Below, in pieces: positions 15,964 through 23,203 of a DNA stretch of 36,281 nucleotides. How positions within the stretch are numbered: the first letter of the stretch is position 1; every line of letters begins with the position of its first letter. The position numbers and the translations under genes are program-made. Source of the DNA: JAIPEK01 sp041685935 (lineage in GTDB: Bacteria > Desulfobacterota > Desulfobacteria > Desulfobacterales > Desulfobacteraceae); the NCBI GenBank assembly GCA_041685935.1, contig JAWLES010000004.1, positions 1 to 36,281 of the forward strand, given 5' to 3'. A model generated the notes under the pieces. That model was not told the origin of the DNA. It ran no database searches and saw nothing but the letters and a program-made list of their open reading frames with translations.

Positions 15964-17004
15964 ATGGAGCAGGAGTGGCAAAAAATTTTAAAAAAAAGTA
16001 TCACAACTGTAAAAGAGCTTGCCGACCGGTTTCCTGATGTTCCAGGGGGTCTTCATGAGGTTGCGGCAAAATATCCTGTTAAAATAAATCCCTACTATCT
16101 TTCCCTGATGAAAACGCATGACGATCCTGTGGCCCTTCAGGCAGTGCCGTCCGCTGAAGAACTCGGCGGGGTCCATGGTCATGAAGATCCTCTTGCGGAA
16201 CTGCATCTTTCTTGCGTGGACAATCTTATACACCGGTACCCGGACCGCGTTGTTCTGCTTGCTTCCAGGGATTGTGCAGTATACTGCAGGTTCTGTATGA
16301 GGAAAAGAAATACGGGCCGCACCGGCGGGCTCACACCGAACTCTTTTAAAGACGCAGTTGCGTATATCAGGGAGGATCATCGCATCAAAGAGGTGATCCT
16401 GTCAGGCGGTGATCCTTTTTTACTGGCTGACGACCGGATCGAACATCTTTTGAGCGAAATCAGGAGGATTGCTCATGTCGGGATGATCCGGATTCATTCA
16501 AGGGTGATGTGCACCCTGCCTCAACGCATTACTCAGGCCCTTGCCGGAATCCTGGCAAAATACCATCCGGTGTGCGTCAACACTCATTTCAACCACCCTG
16601 CAGAATTGACCGCCCAGGCGGAAAAAAGCTTAAAAATACTTGCAGGAAACGGTATCATGCTAGGATGCCAGACAGTTCTTCTCAAGGGGGTGAACAATGA
16701 TCCGAAGGTACTGGAAAATCTTTTCAGGAAACTGGTCTGTGCCGGGGTAAGGCCGTATTATCTTCACCATCCTGATCTGGTGAAAGGGACAGGCCACTTT
16801 TACTGCAGCCTGGATCAGGGAATATCAATCATGAATTCCCTGCGGGGATTCATTTCCGGTATGTGCATTCCCGATTATGTTGTGGACCTGCCCGGAGGTG
16901 CTGGAAAGGTGTCTGCCTTACCTTCCCGTCTGTGCGGTGCGGATGAGAAAGAATATGTTTTCGAGAACCATAAAGGCTCTCTAATCCGTTATCCCTGTCT
17001 TTAG
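15964..17004 (+). CDS. Lysine 2,3-aminomutase family radical SAM enzyme
   Basis: A 346-residue radical SAM protein of the KamA/EpmB family, which turns L-lysine into beta-lysine using SAM, a [4Fe-4S] cluster and PLP. The cluster motif is CAVYCRFC (C104, C108, C111), then R113. SGGDPF (147-152) binds SAM. Asp271 (HHPDL) and Asp308 (YVVDLPGGAGK), with PLP Lys315, have exactly the spacing of D293, D330 and K337 in clostridial KamA, supporting lysine as substrate. KamA is about 416 residues and EpmB about 340, so this is the short form. I chose the ATG at 15964 (GCGGGGA upstream, EWQ near the start as in KamA); an ATG at 15934 is possible. No AblB, kce, kdd or epmA gene adjoins it, so lysine catabolism, osmolyte synthesis and EF-P modification all remain possible. 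Confidence 0.88.
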   Translation: MEQEWQKILKKSITTVKELADRFPDVPGGLHEVAAKYPVKINPYYLSLMKTHDDPVALQAVPSAEELGGVHGHEDPLAELHLSCVDNLIHRYPDRVVLLASRDCAVYCRFCMRKRNTGRTGGLTPNSFKDAVAYIREDHRIKEVILSGGDPFLLADDRIEHLLSEIRRIAHVGMIRIHSRVMCTLPQRITQALAGILAKYHPVCVNTHFNHPAELTAQAEKSLKILAGNGIMLGCQTVLLKGVNNDPKVLENLFRKLVCAGVRPYYLHHPDLVKGTGHFYCSLDQGISIMNSLRGFISGMCIPDYVVDLPGGAGKVSALPSRLCGADEKEYVFENHKGSLIRYPCL

Positions 17005-17009
17005 TCCGG

Positions 17010-17049
17010 GCAGACCGCCCTTTGCATGATTTCACAAAGGGCGGTCTGC
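17010..17049. terminator. Strong bidirectional terminator between the aminomutase and hsp20 genes
   Basis: A perfect 15-bp inverted repeat (17010-17024 with 17035-17049, arm GCAGACCGCCCTTTG) with a 10-nt loop, between two convergent stop codons. There is no long T run, but the stem is very stable. Confidence 0.75.
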
Positions 17050-17058
17050 TATCCGGGT

Positions 17059-17463
17059 TTATCCGGACTTCACCTCGATTTTCCGCGGAACAGCTTTGGC
17101 AGCTTTCGGCAGATTCAGGTAAAGTACTCCGTTTTTCATGTTGGCTTCGATTTTATCCTGGTCGATGGATTCTGACAGGGTAAACTGCCTTCTGTAGCTT
17201 CCGATTTCAAATTCAACCAGAACATCGTTTTCCTCCTTGGTCTCCCAGGGCTTTACATCTCCTGTAATGGTGAGGATATCATTCTTGAGGTCAATGTTGA
17301 CATCATCAGCTTGAACACCCGGCATATCCGCAATCAGCATGATATCCCGCTCCGTTTCGTAGATGTCCGTTGCCGGGGTAAAGATCATTCCTTCACTTGT
17401 ATATTCGGCAGGGGATGCAACCTCCTGTTTTTCTTTTGCCTGCAGTTCTTTGGAGCTGTCCAT
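17059..17463 (-). CDS. Small heat-shock protein, Hsp20/alpha-crystallin family (third of tandem trio)
   Basis: A 134-residue ATP-independent holdase. The alpha-crystallin domain spans about 28-130: PATDIYETERDIMLIADMPGVQADDVNIDLKNDI reads as strands 2-5, FTLSESIDQDKIEANMKNGVLYLNLPK as the end of the domain with the G-V-L motif, then a short tail PRKIEVKSG. The N-terminal arm (MDSSKELQAKEKQEVASP) is charged and short. Its tail ends in KIEVKSG, like that of the first Hsp20 in the trio (RIEVKSG). It is 44 nt downstream of the second hsp20 with GGAGGGAGAAACC before the ATG. Cotranscription of the three genes is likely. Confidence 0.93.
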   Translation of the reverse strand: MDSSKELQAKEKQEVASPAEYTSEGMIFTPATDIYETERDIMLIADMPGVQADDVNIDLKNDILTITGDVKPWETKEENDVLVEFEIGSYRRQFTLSESIDQDKIEANMKNGVLYLNLPKAAKAVPRKIEVKSG

Positions 17464-17507
17464 GGTTTCTCCCTCCTTTTTTATAGTGGTTCATCCGTAT
17501 GGTTGTT

Positions 17508-17972
17508 TCAGCCGATTGTGATCCGTTTCGGTTTCGCCGCCTCGGCCTTGGGTATTTTCACATTCAAAAGGCCGTTTGTCAGGCCGGCTTCCACTTTGTC
17601 AGGGTCAACTTCACCGGGCAGACTGATCACCCGTGAAAATTTGCCGGATTCCCGTTCCCTTCTGCGGAATTTCACATCCTGGTCCATGTTGATGTTTCTC
17701 TCTCCGGAGATCGTAAGGTTTTTCCCGTCAATCTGGATATCGAGATCGCCGGATTCTATTCCGGGAAGTTCGGCCCTTGCGTAGTAGTTGTCAGTATCCT
17801 CGGTAAGGTTGATCAGGGGAAAAACCCCGCTTGTAAAAGGATCTCTCAAGTTTCTGGAGCCGCTCATAAGGTCGGAGAGCATATCCATCTGCCTTACCAG
17901 GCTCTGGAAATTTTCCAGAGGATTTCTGTAACTTGTTTCGGGAGATCTGAATAAGCTTCTTCTGATCATCAT
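17508..17972 (-). CDS. Small heat-shock protein, Hsp20/alpha-crystallin family (second of trio)
   Basis: A 154-residue Hsp20. The N-terminal arm (about 1-45, SLVRQMDMLSDLMSG) is rich in Met and Leu as expected for client binding. The alpha-crystallin domain is at about 50-150: FPLINLTEDTDNYYARAELPGIESGDLDIQIDGKNLTISGER, then FSRVISLPGEVDPDKVEAGLTNGLLNVKIPK. It ends in RITIG, giving a C-terminal I-x-I that docks in neighbouring subunits. The start has AGGAGGTGC upstream; a second Met follows directly. It is 37 nt downstream of the first hsp20. Confidence 0.93.
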   Translation of the reverse strand: MMIRRSLFRSPETSYRNPLENFQSLVRQMDMLSDLMSGSRNLRDPFTSGVFPLINLTEDTDNYYARAELPGIESGDLDIQIDGKNLTISGERNINMDQDVKFRRRERESGKFSRVISLPGEVDPDKVEAGLTNGLLNVKIPKAEAAKPKRITIG

Positions 17973-18009
17973 GCACCTCCTGATGGTTTGATTTTTGTTT
18001 GTTTGATAT

Positions 18010-18483
18010 TCAGCCGCTTTTTACTTCTATTCTGGACGGCCTGCTTTCTTTTGTCTTTTTCAGTTTCAGTTTCAAAATACCGTTTTTGAACTTTGTTTCT
18101 ACTTTTTCCGGGTCCACATCCGCCGGAAGATCTATGCTTCTGTTGAAAAAACCGTATGATTGTTCCACCCAGTGCCGGTTTTCATTCGACTCTTTGTGCT
18201 CATGCTTTTTTTCCCCTTTAATGGTCAATCGTCTTCCGTCCAGAGACACATCCATATCATCCGCATCAACTCCGGGAATCTCCGCTTTAACTCTAATATG
18301 TTTTATCCCTTCGCTGATATCGATTTTTGGAAATATATCTTCATCAAAGAGCATGCCGGGCGACCGGAACCGGTCAGGTGTCCCGAACCAGTCCGTGAGC
18401 ATGTTGTCGAAGAATCGATCCTGTTTGCTTTTGTAAGTCCGGGGACTGTTTTCTTTCTTCTTCCAGGGTAATATATCAAGCAT
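18010..18483 (-). CDS. Small heat-shock protein, Hsp20/alpha-crystallin family (first of trio)
   Basis: A 157-residue Hsp20. I chose the ATG at 18483 (MLDILPWKKK) because GGAAAGGAGGT lies immediately upstream; an in-frame start 12 codons earlier has no such site. The arm (1-55) contains FFDNMLTDWFGTPDRFRSPG. The alpha-crystallin domain follows at about 55-150: FPKIDISEGIKHIRVKAEIPG, LTIKGEKKHE, FNRSIDLPADVDPEKVETKFKNGILKLKLKK. The tail is SRIEVKSG. As the promoter-proximal gene of three tandem hsp20 copies it probably sets their shared transcription. The divergence of the three arms suggests they form different oligomers or serve different clients (inference). Confidence 0.93.
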   Translation of the reverse strand: MLDILPWKKKENSPRTYKSKQDRFFDNMLTDWFGTPDRFRSPGMLFDEDIFPKIDISEGIKHIRVKAEIPGVDADDMDVSLDGRRLTIKGEKKHEHKESNENRHWVEQSYGFFNRSIDLPADVDPEKVETKFKNGILKLKLKKTKESRPSRIEVKSG

Positions 18484-18544
18484 ATGCCACCTCCTTTCCC
18501 CTGATAAAGGGAATACCATATGTTGTTTCCGATGGAGCCTTCAA

Positions 18545-18577
18545 GGTATGCATACCCAATGATTATGAGTAATCATT
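18545..18577 (-). promoter_or_regulatory. Two adjacent palindromes in the hsp20 leader, likely operator
   Basis: A perfect 12-bp palindrome GGTATGCATACC (18545-18556) is followed one base later by an 8-bp inverted repeat AATGATTA-tgag-TAATCATT (18558-18577). Both lie just downstream of the expected hsp20 transcription start. Neither matches the HrcA CIRCE element (TTAGCACTC-N9-GAGTGCTAA). They may bind a repressor or fold in the mRNA. Confidence 0.5.
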
Positions 18578-18588
18578 GTTTAACCCAA

Positions 18589-18616
18589 AAGATAATATGA
18601 TTTTATCGTGTGTCAA
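18589..18616 (-). promoter_or_regulatory. Sigma-70-type promoter of the hsp20 trio
   Basis: On the minus strand TTGACA (18611-18616), 16 nt, TATCTT (18589-18594). The -35 context is CTTGACA, so a heat-shock sigma factor (CTTGAA type) could also use it, but no CCCCAT-like -10 is present. Confidence 0.5.
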
Positions 18617-18863
18617 GTGGCAGGCAGGATGAAATTGTGTTTTTTTTAAGGGGTGTCGAGAAAATCAGGCAGACATATAAGACTTAAGCCTGCTGTTCGT
18701 TGCCGCAGGCAGGTGAACGGAATTTATTTTTTTAACTTGACTTGTGAAATCAATTTTACTATTGAAACACAGGAACAATCGCTTTGAAAAAGAATGTTCA
18801 AACCGGATTCAGCAGTTTGATTTTTGACTTGACAACAGGAATGGAGAAGTGGTACCGCTATTG

Positions 18864-18890
18864 TAGTCAAAAAGTATCTAAAATATAGCG
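18864..18890 (+). promoter_or_regulatory. 27-bp conserved motif, TRAP-operon copy
   Basis: This 27-bp sequence (core AAAAAGTATCTAAA, ending in ATAGCG) matches 24 of 27 positions with 33667-33693 on the other strand. It is 142 nt before the dctP start. Within it, TTGTAG (18862-18867) and TATAGC (18884-18889) are 16 nt apart, roughly -35/-10 spaced. CGCTAT (18856-18861) and ATAGCG (18885-18890) form a wide inverted repeat. It is probably a shared operator overlapping a promoter. Confidence 0.65.
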
Positions 18891-19031
18891 CACAGCTTCA
18901 TTGTCCATAGCAGCCTGAGATCATATCCGTAAGTTTTTGGAAACCTGCCGCCGGAGCACTTCAGAAAAGAGCCGGACATTTATAAACAGGGGGCGGGTAT
19001 CTGTTAATACAATATAAAGGGAGGTTAGCAA

Positions 19032-20123
19032 ATGAAGTTACAAAAAAGAATGTCAGCCGTTATGGCTATGATTGTGCTTTTCACCGGTTTGTTCCTATTT
19101 GCCGGGAATCTCAGTGCAGGTACTCCGTCCCTGGATGCCTGGAAGCCGTCGTTCGATCCGTCAACTGCGGAATACAAATGTGTGGTGTCCAATGTTTCCC
19201 ATCCGGTCCTCAAAGGTGTTTATACAGGATTTGCCATACGTGACGAGTTGTGGAAAAGGACCGACGGAAAGATCTTTATCGATTATAAACCCTTTTCCAT
19301 GCTGGGCGGCGAAGTTGAGGTCTTAAACCAGCTCCAGATGGGTGCCATCCAGGGTATGGGGGTGAGTTCTGTTGCAGCCACCAACCTCGGACCGAGATTC
19401 GGCCTGATCAATCTGCCGTTTTTGGTCAATTCTTTTGAAAAGCTCGACAGGTTCGTGAACAGCGGCAAACTCTTCAGGCACTATATGAATGCCATGGACC
19501 AGGTTGGTATAGTTGGGCTGGATATTACCGGATACGGAAACTACGGATGGGCAACCACTGAACCGGTCCGGACCATTGAAGATGCCAAAAAGATTAAATT
19601 CCGTACGGCTGAGGCTGCTGTAAACCAGCTTCTTTACCGGGAGTGGGGATTCAATCCAGTGGCGATGCCATGGCCTGATGTACCGACTGCCCTAAAACAG
19701 GGCGTGATTACAGGGCTTGATCATACGCCCTCTGTATGCAATATTACCAAAAAGTTTGAAATCGCCAAATACTACACTCAGGTCAATTATGCCCAGGGAC
19801 TATTCATCTGGATTTTTAACAAGACCTGGTTTGAAAGTCTTCCTGAAGATTTGCAGCAGACATTCAAAGAGGTTGTGCACGATGTCTGCGCCGAAATCAG
19901 GAAAGAGGCGGTTCAACAGGAAAAGGATCAGATCGCCGCAGCCAGAGAGGATGGTATCGAGTTCATCAAGCTTTCTGACGATGACATGGAAATTCTTAAG
20001 GAAAAAGCGGATGCGGTCCATGACAAATATGCCGATGAAATCAACCGGATCTATCCTTCGGATAAATATGAATTTGATAACTATCTGAAAACGGTCCAGG
20101 AATATATGAATTACGGTCAATAA
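19032..20123 (+). CDS. dctP: TRAP transporter periplasmic substrate-binding protein (DctP family)
   Basis: A 363-residue periplasmic binding protein. Residues 1-29 form the signal peptide (hydrophobic AVMAMIVLFTGLFLFAG, cleavage near LSA-GT). The mature part shows DctP features: VLKGVYTGFAIRDELWKRTDGKIFIDY, LNQLQMGAIQGMGVSS, FGLINLPFLVNSFEKL, and IKFRTAEAAV with the Arg (in KFR) that usually clamps the ligand carboxylate. WPDVPTALKQGVITGLDHTP is the hinge/ligand segment. It should bind an organic acid and deliver it to the DctQ/DctM permease. Start: ATG with GGGAGGTTAGCA. It opens the plus-strand operon facing the CoA-ester degradation operon, so its ligand is probably that pathway's substrate (inference). 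Confidence 0.93.
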   Translation: MKLQKRMSAVMAMIVLFTGLFLFAGNLSAGTPSLDAWKPSFDPSTAEYKCVVSNVSHPVLKGVYTGFAIRDELWKRTDGKIFIDYKPFSMLGGEVEVLNQLQMGAIQGMGVSSVAATNLGPRFGLINLPFLVNSFEKLDRFVNSGKLFRHYMNAMDQVGIVGLDITGYGNYGWATTEPVRTIEDAKKIKFRTAEAAVNQLLYREWGFNPVAMPWPDVPTALKQGVITGLDHTPSVCNITKKFEIAKYYTQVNYAQGLFIWIFNKTWFESLPEDLQQTFKEVVHDVCAEIRKEAVQQEKDQIAAAREDGIEFIKLSDDDMEILKEKADAVHDKYADEINRIYPSDKYEFDNYLKTVQEYMNYGQ

Positions 20124-20278
20124 TTTGCTTTGACTCATTTCTGAAATCATGTATATTCTGTTTCGACAAAATGCGTGTCCCGGATGCGGATTTTGCAGCA
20201 AAGTTTTTGAGATTGGGCTTTCGGAGGCAATTTCTTCGCATGTTCCATTTTTTTCATTGATTTTAGCCCGGAGCTTGT

Positions 20279-20797
20279 ATGTTTAAAAAAATCCTGGATC
20301 GCGTTGACCGATTTCTGTCTTTTGTCGAGGAGTGGACCCTGTTTTTAACCGTGATGGCGGCATTGATATCCCTTTTTATCAATGTGGTGTTGCGGTACGG
20401 GTTTAACTACTCCCTTGCCTGGTCCGAAGAGCTGGTACGGGAAGTGATTATATATACCACCTTCATCGGCTGCAGTATGGCGGTGAGAAACAGGGCCATG
20501 ATCAAGGTTGACGCAGCGGTTCAGATATTTCCCAGGCTCCGGATGCCGTTGACGTTCCTTGGAAACATCTGCATAGTCATTTTTTCCGGCATTCTGATTT
20601 ATTACGGGTGGAAAATGACCAATCTCCAGGTTTTCACCAACCAGAAAACCATTATTCTCAAAATTCCGCTGGTTTATCTGTACGCCATACTCCCGGTCTC
20701 AGGCACGATGATGATGATCCGCGCCTTTCAGGTTATTTTTGAGGATGCATCCGAGCTGATAAGCGGGCAAACGCATGGCCGGGGAGCTGAATCGTAA
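20279..20797 (+). CDS. dctQ: TRAP transporter small permease subunit (DctQ)
   Basis: A 172-residue inner-membrane protein with four predicted helices: about 20-42 (LFLTVMAALISLFINVVLRY), 48-68, 84-108 and 120-142. The sequence SLAWSEELVREVIIYTTFIGCSMAVRN is the hallmark of DctQ. The small subunit partners DctM in Na+-driven uptake. It lies 155 nt after dctP with only GGAG before the ATG, and abuts dctM with no gap. The gap before it shows no clear promoter, so dctPQM are probably cotranscribed at unequal levels. Confidence 0.92.
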   Translation: MFKKILDRVDRFLSFVEEWTLFLTVMAALISLFINVVLRYGFNYSLAWSEELVREVIIYTTFIGCSMAVRNRAMIKVDAAVQIFPRLRMPLTFLGNICIVIFSGILIYYGWKMTNLQVFTNQKTIILKIPLVYLYAILPVSGTMMMIRAFQVIFEDASELISGQTHGRGAES

Positions 20798-22090
20798 ATG
20801 GTATCGAGTGACATTATCATACTGCTGATCCTTATAGGTTGCATGGCAGCGAACATCCCGGTTTTTCTCTGCCTCTTCTTTACCTCGGTGCTTGGGTTTA
20901 TCTTTTTCACGGATCTTCCCATTCAGCTTCTTGTCCAGACCCTTTTCCGGAGTATGGACAACTTCGCTCTTGTGGTGGTACTCTTTTTTATTCTGTGCGG
21001 GAATATCATGACTGCCGGCTCCATAGTGGAAAAGCTGATTAAAGTGGCCAATACACTTGTAAGCTGGCTCCCGGGCGGGCTCGGCATGTCCGGAGTTCTG
21101 GCCTGCGGCCTTTTCGGGGCGATATCCGGGTCCACGGTGGCCACGGTGGTGGCGCTGGGAGGATTCATGATTCCGGCGCTTATAGAAAACGGGTATCCTG
21201 AAAAATATACAGTGGGCATAATGACCACATCCCCCAATCTCGGGGTCATAATTCCGCCGAGCATCAGCATGATCCTGTACTCCATGATCAGCAATGTTTC
21301 ACTGAAAGGTCTTTTTGCCACGGGGTTTCTTCCGGGTCTGCTTATCATGCTGGGCGTGTGTGTCTATACATATTTTTACTTCCGGAAAGATGAAAAAATC
21401 GTTAAAAAGAAAGTGCCGTCACCAAAGGAGACTCTCGTCGCTTTAAAGGAAGGGTTCTGGTCGCTGATGCTGCCGGTGATCATCTTCGGAGGTATTTTTT
21501 CAGGCGCCTTTACTGCGAACGAAGCTGCAGTGGTGGCATGCGTTTATGCGTTCATTGTTGAACTTTTTATACACAGGTCGATCCGTTTTTCCGATGTGAA
21601 AAAGATTACTGTTTCCTCTGCCGTCACATCAGCCACCCTTTTGATTATAGTAGCCGGAGCCACCTGTTTCGGAAGGTATCTCACATTGGAGAGCATACCA
21701 GGCAGGATAACCGAGATGGTCCTGCAGGCGGTTCATTCACCAGTGGTTTTTCTGCTGGTCATGAACATACTTCTTTTGCTCATAGGAATGTTCATTGACA
21801 TAATTTCCGCCACGCTTATCCTGGGTCCAGTTTTCCTGCCCATGCTGAGTGCATTCAATGTGGACCCGCTTCATTTCGGCCTCATCATGACCCTGAATCT
21901 TGCAATAGGATACTGCACTCCTCCCATGGGTGTCAGTTTGTATATCTCAGGTGCCATTGCCCGGCGGGATATCATATATGTGTCAAAGGCCGTGATCCCG
22001 TTTATGATTATTCAGTTGGCTGTGCTGATGCTTATGACTTATATGCCGGATGTAGCCCTGTTTTTTCCTGCTCTTCTCGGCCTTGACTGA
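20798..22090 (+). CDS. dctM: TRAP transporter large permease subunit (DctM)
   Basis: A 430-residue polytopic membrane protein, the usual DctM length, with about twelve hydrophobic segments. Family signatures: VVLFFILCGNIMTAGSIVEKL, LFGAISGSTVATVVALGG, TTSPNLGVIIPPSISMILYS (the conserved NLGxIIPPSI loop), GAFTANEAAVVACVYAF and LNLAIGYCTPPMGVSLY. It forms the Na+/substrate channel. The start codon directly follows the dctQ stop, implying translational coupling. An ACT-domain gene follows after 41 nt. Confidence 0.94.
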   Translation: MVSSDIIILLILIGCMAANIPVFLCLFFTSVLGFIFFTDLPIQLLVQTLFRSMDNFALVVVLFFILCGNIMTAGSIVEKLIKVANTLVSWLPGGLGMSGVLACGLFGAISGSTVATVVALGGFMIPALIENGYPEKYTVGIMTTSPNLGVIIPPSISMILYSMISNVSLKGLFATGFLPGLLIMLGVCVYTYFYFRKDEKIVKKKVPSPKETLVALKEGFWSLMLPVIIFGGIFSGAFTANEAAVVACVYAFIVELFIHRSIRFSDVKKITVSSAVTSATLLIIVAGATCFGRYLTLESIPGRITEMVLQAVHSPVVFLLVMNILLLLIGMFIDIISATLILGPVFLPMLSAFNVDPLHFGLIMTLNLAIGYCTPPMGVSLYISGAIARRDIIYVSKAVIPFMIIQLAVLMLMTYMPDVALFFPALLGLD

Positions 22091-22131
22091 CGCAAACCTG
22101 CTGCGGGGAAAGTTACAAAAAGGAGGTTTCA

Positions 22132-22578
22132 ATGAAATTAAAACAGCTGGTGGTTTCAATTGAAAATTCGCCTGAACGCCTGTACGAGGTAACGAGCGCA
22201 CTTGGCGATGCAGGTATCAATCTGCGGGCTCTCAACCTGGTGGATACCGGTGCGTTCGGCCAGCTTAGGCTTCTGGTGTCAAATGTGTCAAAGGCAAGGC
22301 AGATCCTTATGCAGCTCCATATTCCTGCCTTTGAAAATGAAGTTATCGCCGCCCGGATACCGGATCGCCCCAAATCTCTTGCTTCAGTGTTAAAGCCTTT
22401 AACCGATGCAGGTGTTTTTGTGGTTTTTATGTATGCTTTCTGCGGCTTTTCCCGGGACAACGCGGTGATGATATTCCGGTTCAACGACAACGACAAGGCA
22501 GTTGAGCTTCTGAAGGCAGGCGGAGTGGTGATCCTTGATGAGAAAAACTTCGGCATACTTGAATCCGGTGATAAATGA
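22132..22578 (+). CDS. Tandem ACT-domain protein
   Basis: A 148-residue protein made of two ACT domains. The first (about 1-70) is KQLVVSIENSPERLYEVTSALGDAGINLRALNLVDTG with the G-L-x-N turn at GINLRALN. The second, more diverged, spans about 75-142 and contains FVVFMYAFCGFSRDNAVMIFRF. ACT domains bind amino acids or similar small acids and control linked enzymes or regulators. There is no enzymatic domain and no DNA-binding domain. Two-ACT proteins of this size are commonly found next to phenylacetate-CoA-ligase-type enzymes, and one such ligase lies in the facing operon. It is probably an effector sensor for the pathway, with partner unknown. RBS AAGGAGG is 8 nt upstream. Confidence 0.88.
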   Translation: MKLKQLVVSIENSPERLYEVTSALGDAGINLRALNLVDTGAFGQLRLLVSNVSKARQILMQLHIPAFENEVIAARIPDRPKSLASVLKPLTDAGVFVVFMYAFCGFSRDNAVMIFRFNDNDKAVELLKAGGVVILDEKNFGILESGDK

Positions 22579-22635
22579 ACGCTAAAGCCTTTATACTGCG
22601 TCCGGTAACTTTTTTCGGCAAAGGAGAGTGCCACG

Positions 22636-23193
22636 ATGACCGATTTCGCCTCCCGGCTCAAGAACAGGTCCATCCTTGTGGCGGATGACGAAAAGGATGT
22701 CCTCGAGACCATCGAGGATCTTCTGGAGCATCCGGTTTTGGATTTTGCAGAGGATTATAAAACAGCCTCGGAAAAAATCGCACACCATAAATACGATCTC
22801 GCCATACTCGACATAACGGGAGTGAACGGTATGAAGCTTCTTGAGGAATGCGTCCAAAAAGAAATTCCCGCGATTATTCTCACGGCTAATGCCGTCACGC
22901 CGGAGGCGCTCATGGAGTCCATCGAAAAAGGAGCGATCTCGTATATTCCCAAAGAGTCGCTTGCGGATCTTGAATCTCTTGTCGGAGAGCTTCTCTCTGC
23001 CCATGAACAGGGAAAACCGCCGTGGAAGTTTCTTTTTCACCGGCTCGGATCGTACTTCGACAAACAGTTCGGTTCAAACTGGAAAGAAAAGGATAAAACG
23101 TTCTGGAACGAGTTCACCCGGACCTATTACATCAGTAAGGGGATACAGGAGCGTCTCAAGGCGAGGCGGGATATTGCGGACAAGGGCATATAG
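22636..23193 (+). CDS. Response regulator with receiver domain and uncharacterised C-terminal tail
   Basis: A 185-residue protein. Residues 11-122 form a receiver with D17/D18 (LVADDEK), phospho-acceptor D59 (LAILDITGVNG), T83 and K106 (YIPKESL). The remaining 60 residues (PWKFLFHRLGSYFDKQFGSNWKEKDKTFW...) are aromatic and charged and match no output domain I know; they may bind a partner protein. No HTH is visible. It is the last gene of the TRAP operon, 57 nt after the ACT gene, and stops 10 nt from the convergent AcuA-like gene. No kinase is encoded nearby. Confidence 0.88.
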   Translation: MTDFASRLKNRSILVADDEKDVLETIEDLLEHPVLDFAEDYKTASEKIAHHKYDLAILDITGVNGMKLLEECVQKEIPAIILTANAVTPEALMESIEKGAISYIPKESLADLESLVGELLSAHEQGKPPWKFLFHRLGSYFDKQFGSNWKEKDKTFWNEFTRTYYISKGIQERLKARRDIADKGI

Positions 23194-23203
23194 TTGTCAG
23201 TTT

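Larger units (their letters stand above)
18484..19031. other. Divergent regulatory region between the hsp20 trio and the TRAP operon
   Basis: A gene-free 548 nt. The left part holds the hsp20 promoter (18589-18616) and two inverted repeats (18545-18577). At 18688-18712 a GCCTGC/GCAGGC pair may form a weak hairpin. The right part has promoter-like TTGACT-17 nt-TATTGA (18737-18765) and the conserved 27-bp motif (18864-18890) before dctP. I see no ORF or RNA gene in it. Confidence 0.6.

Noticed and set aside
18545..18577. CIRCE element for HrcA control of the hsp20 genes.
   Set aside because: The repeats do not contain TTAGCACTC or GAGTGCTAA and the spacing differs.
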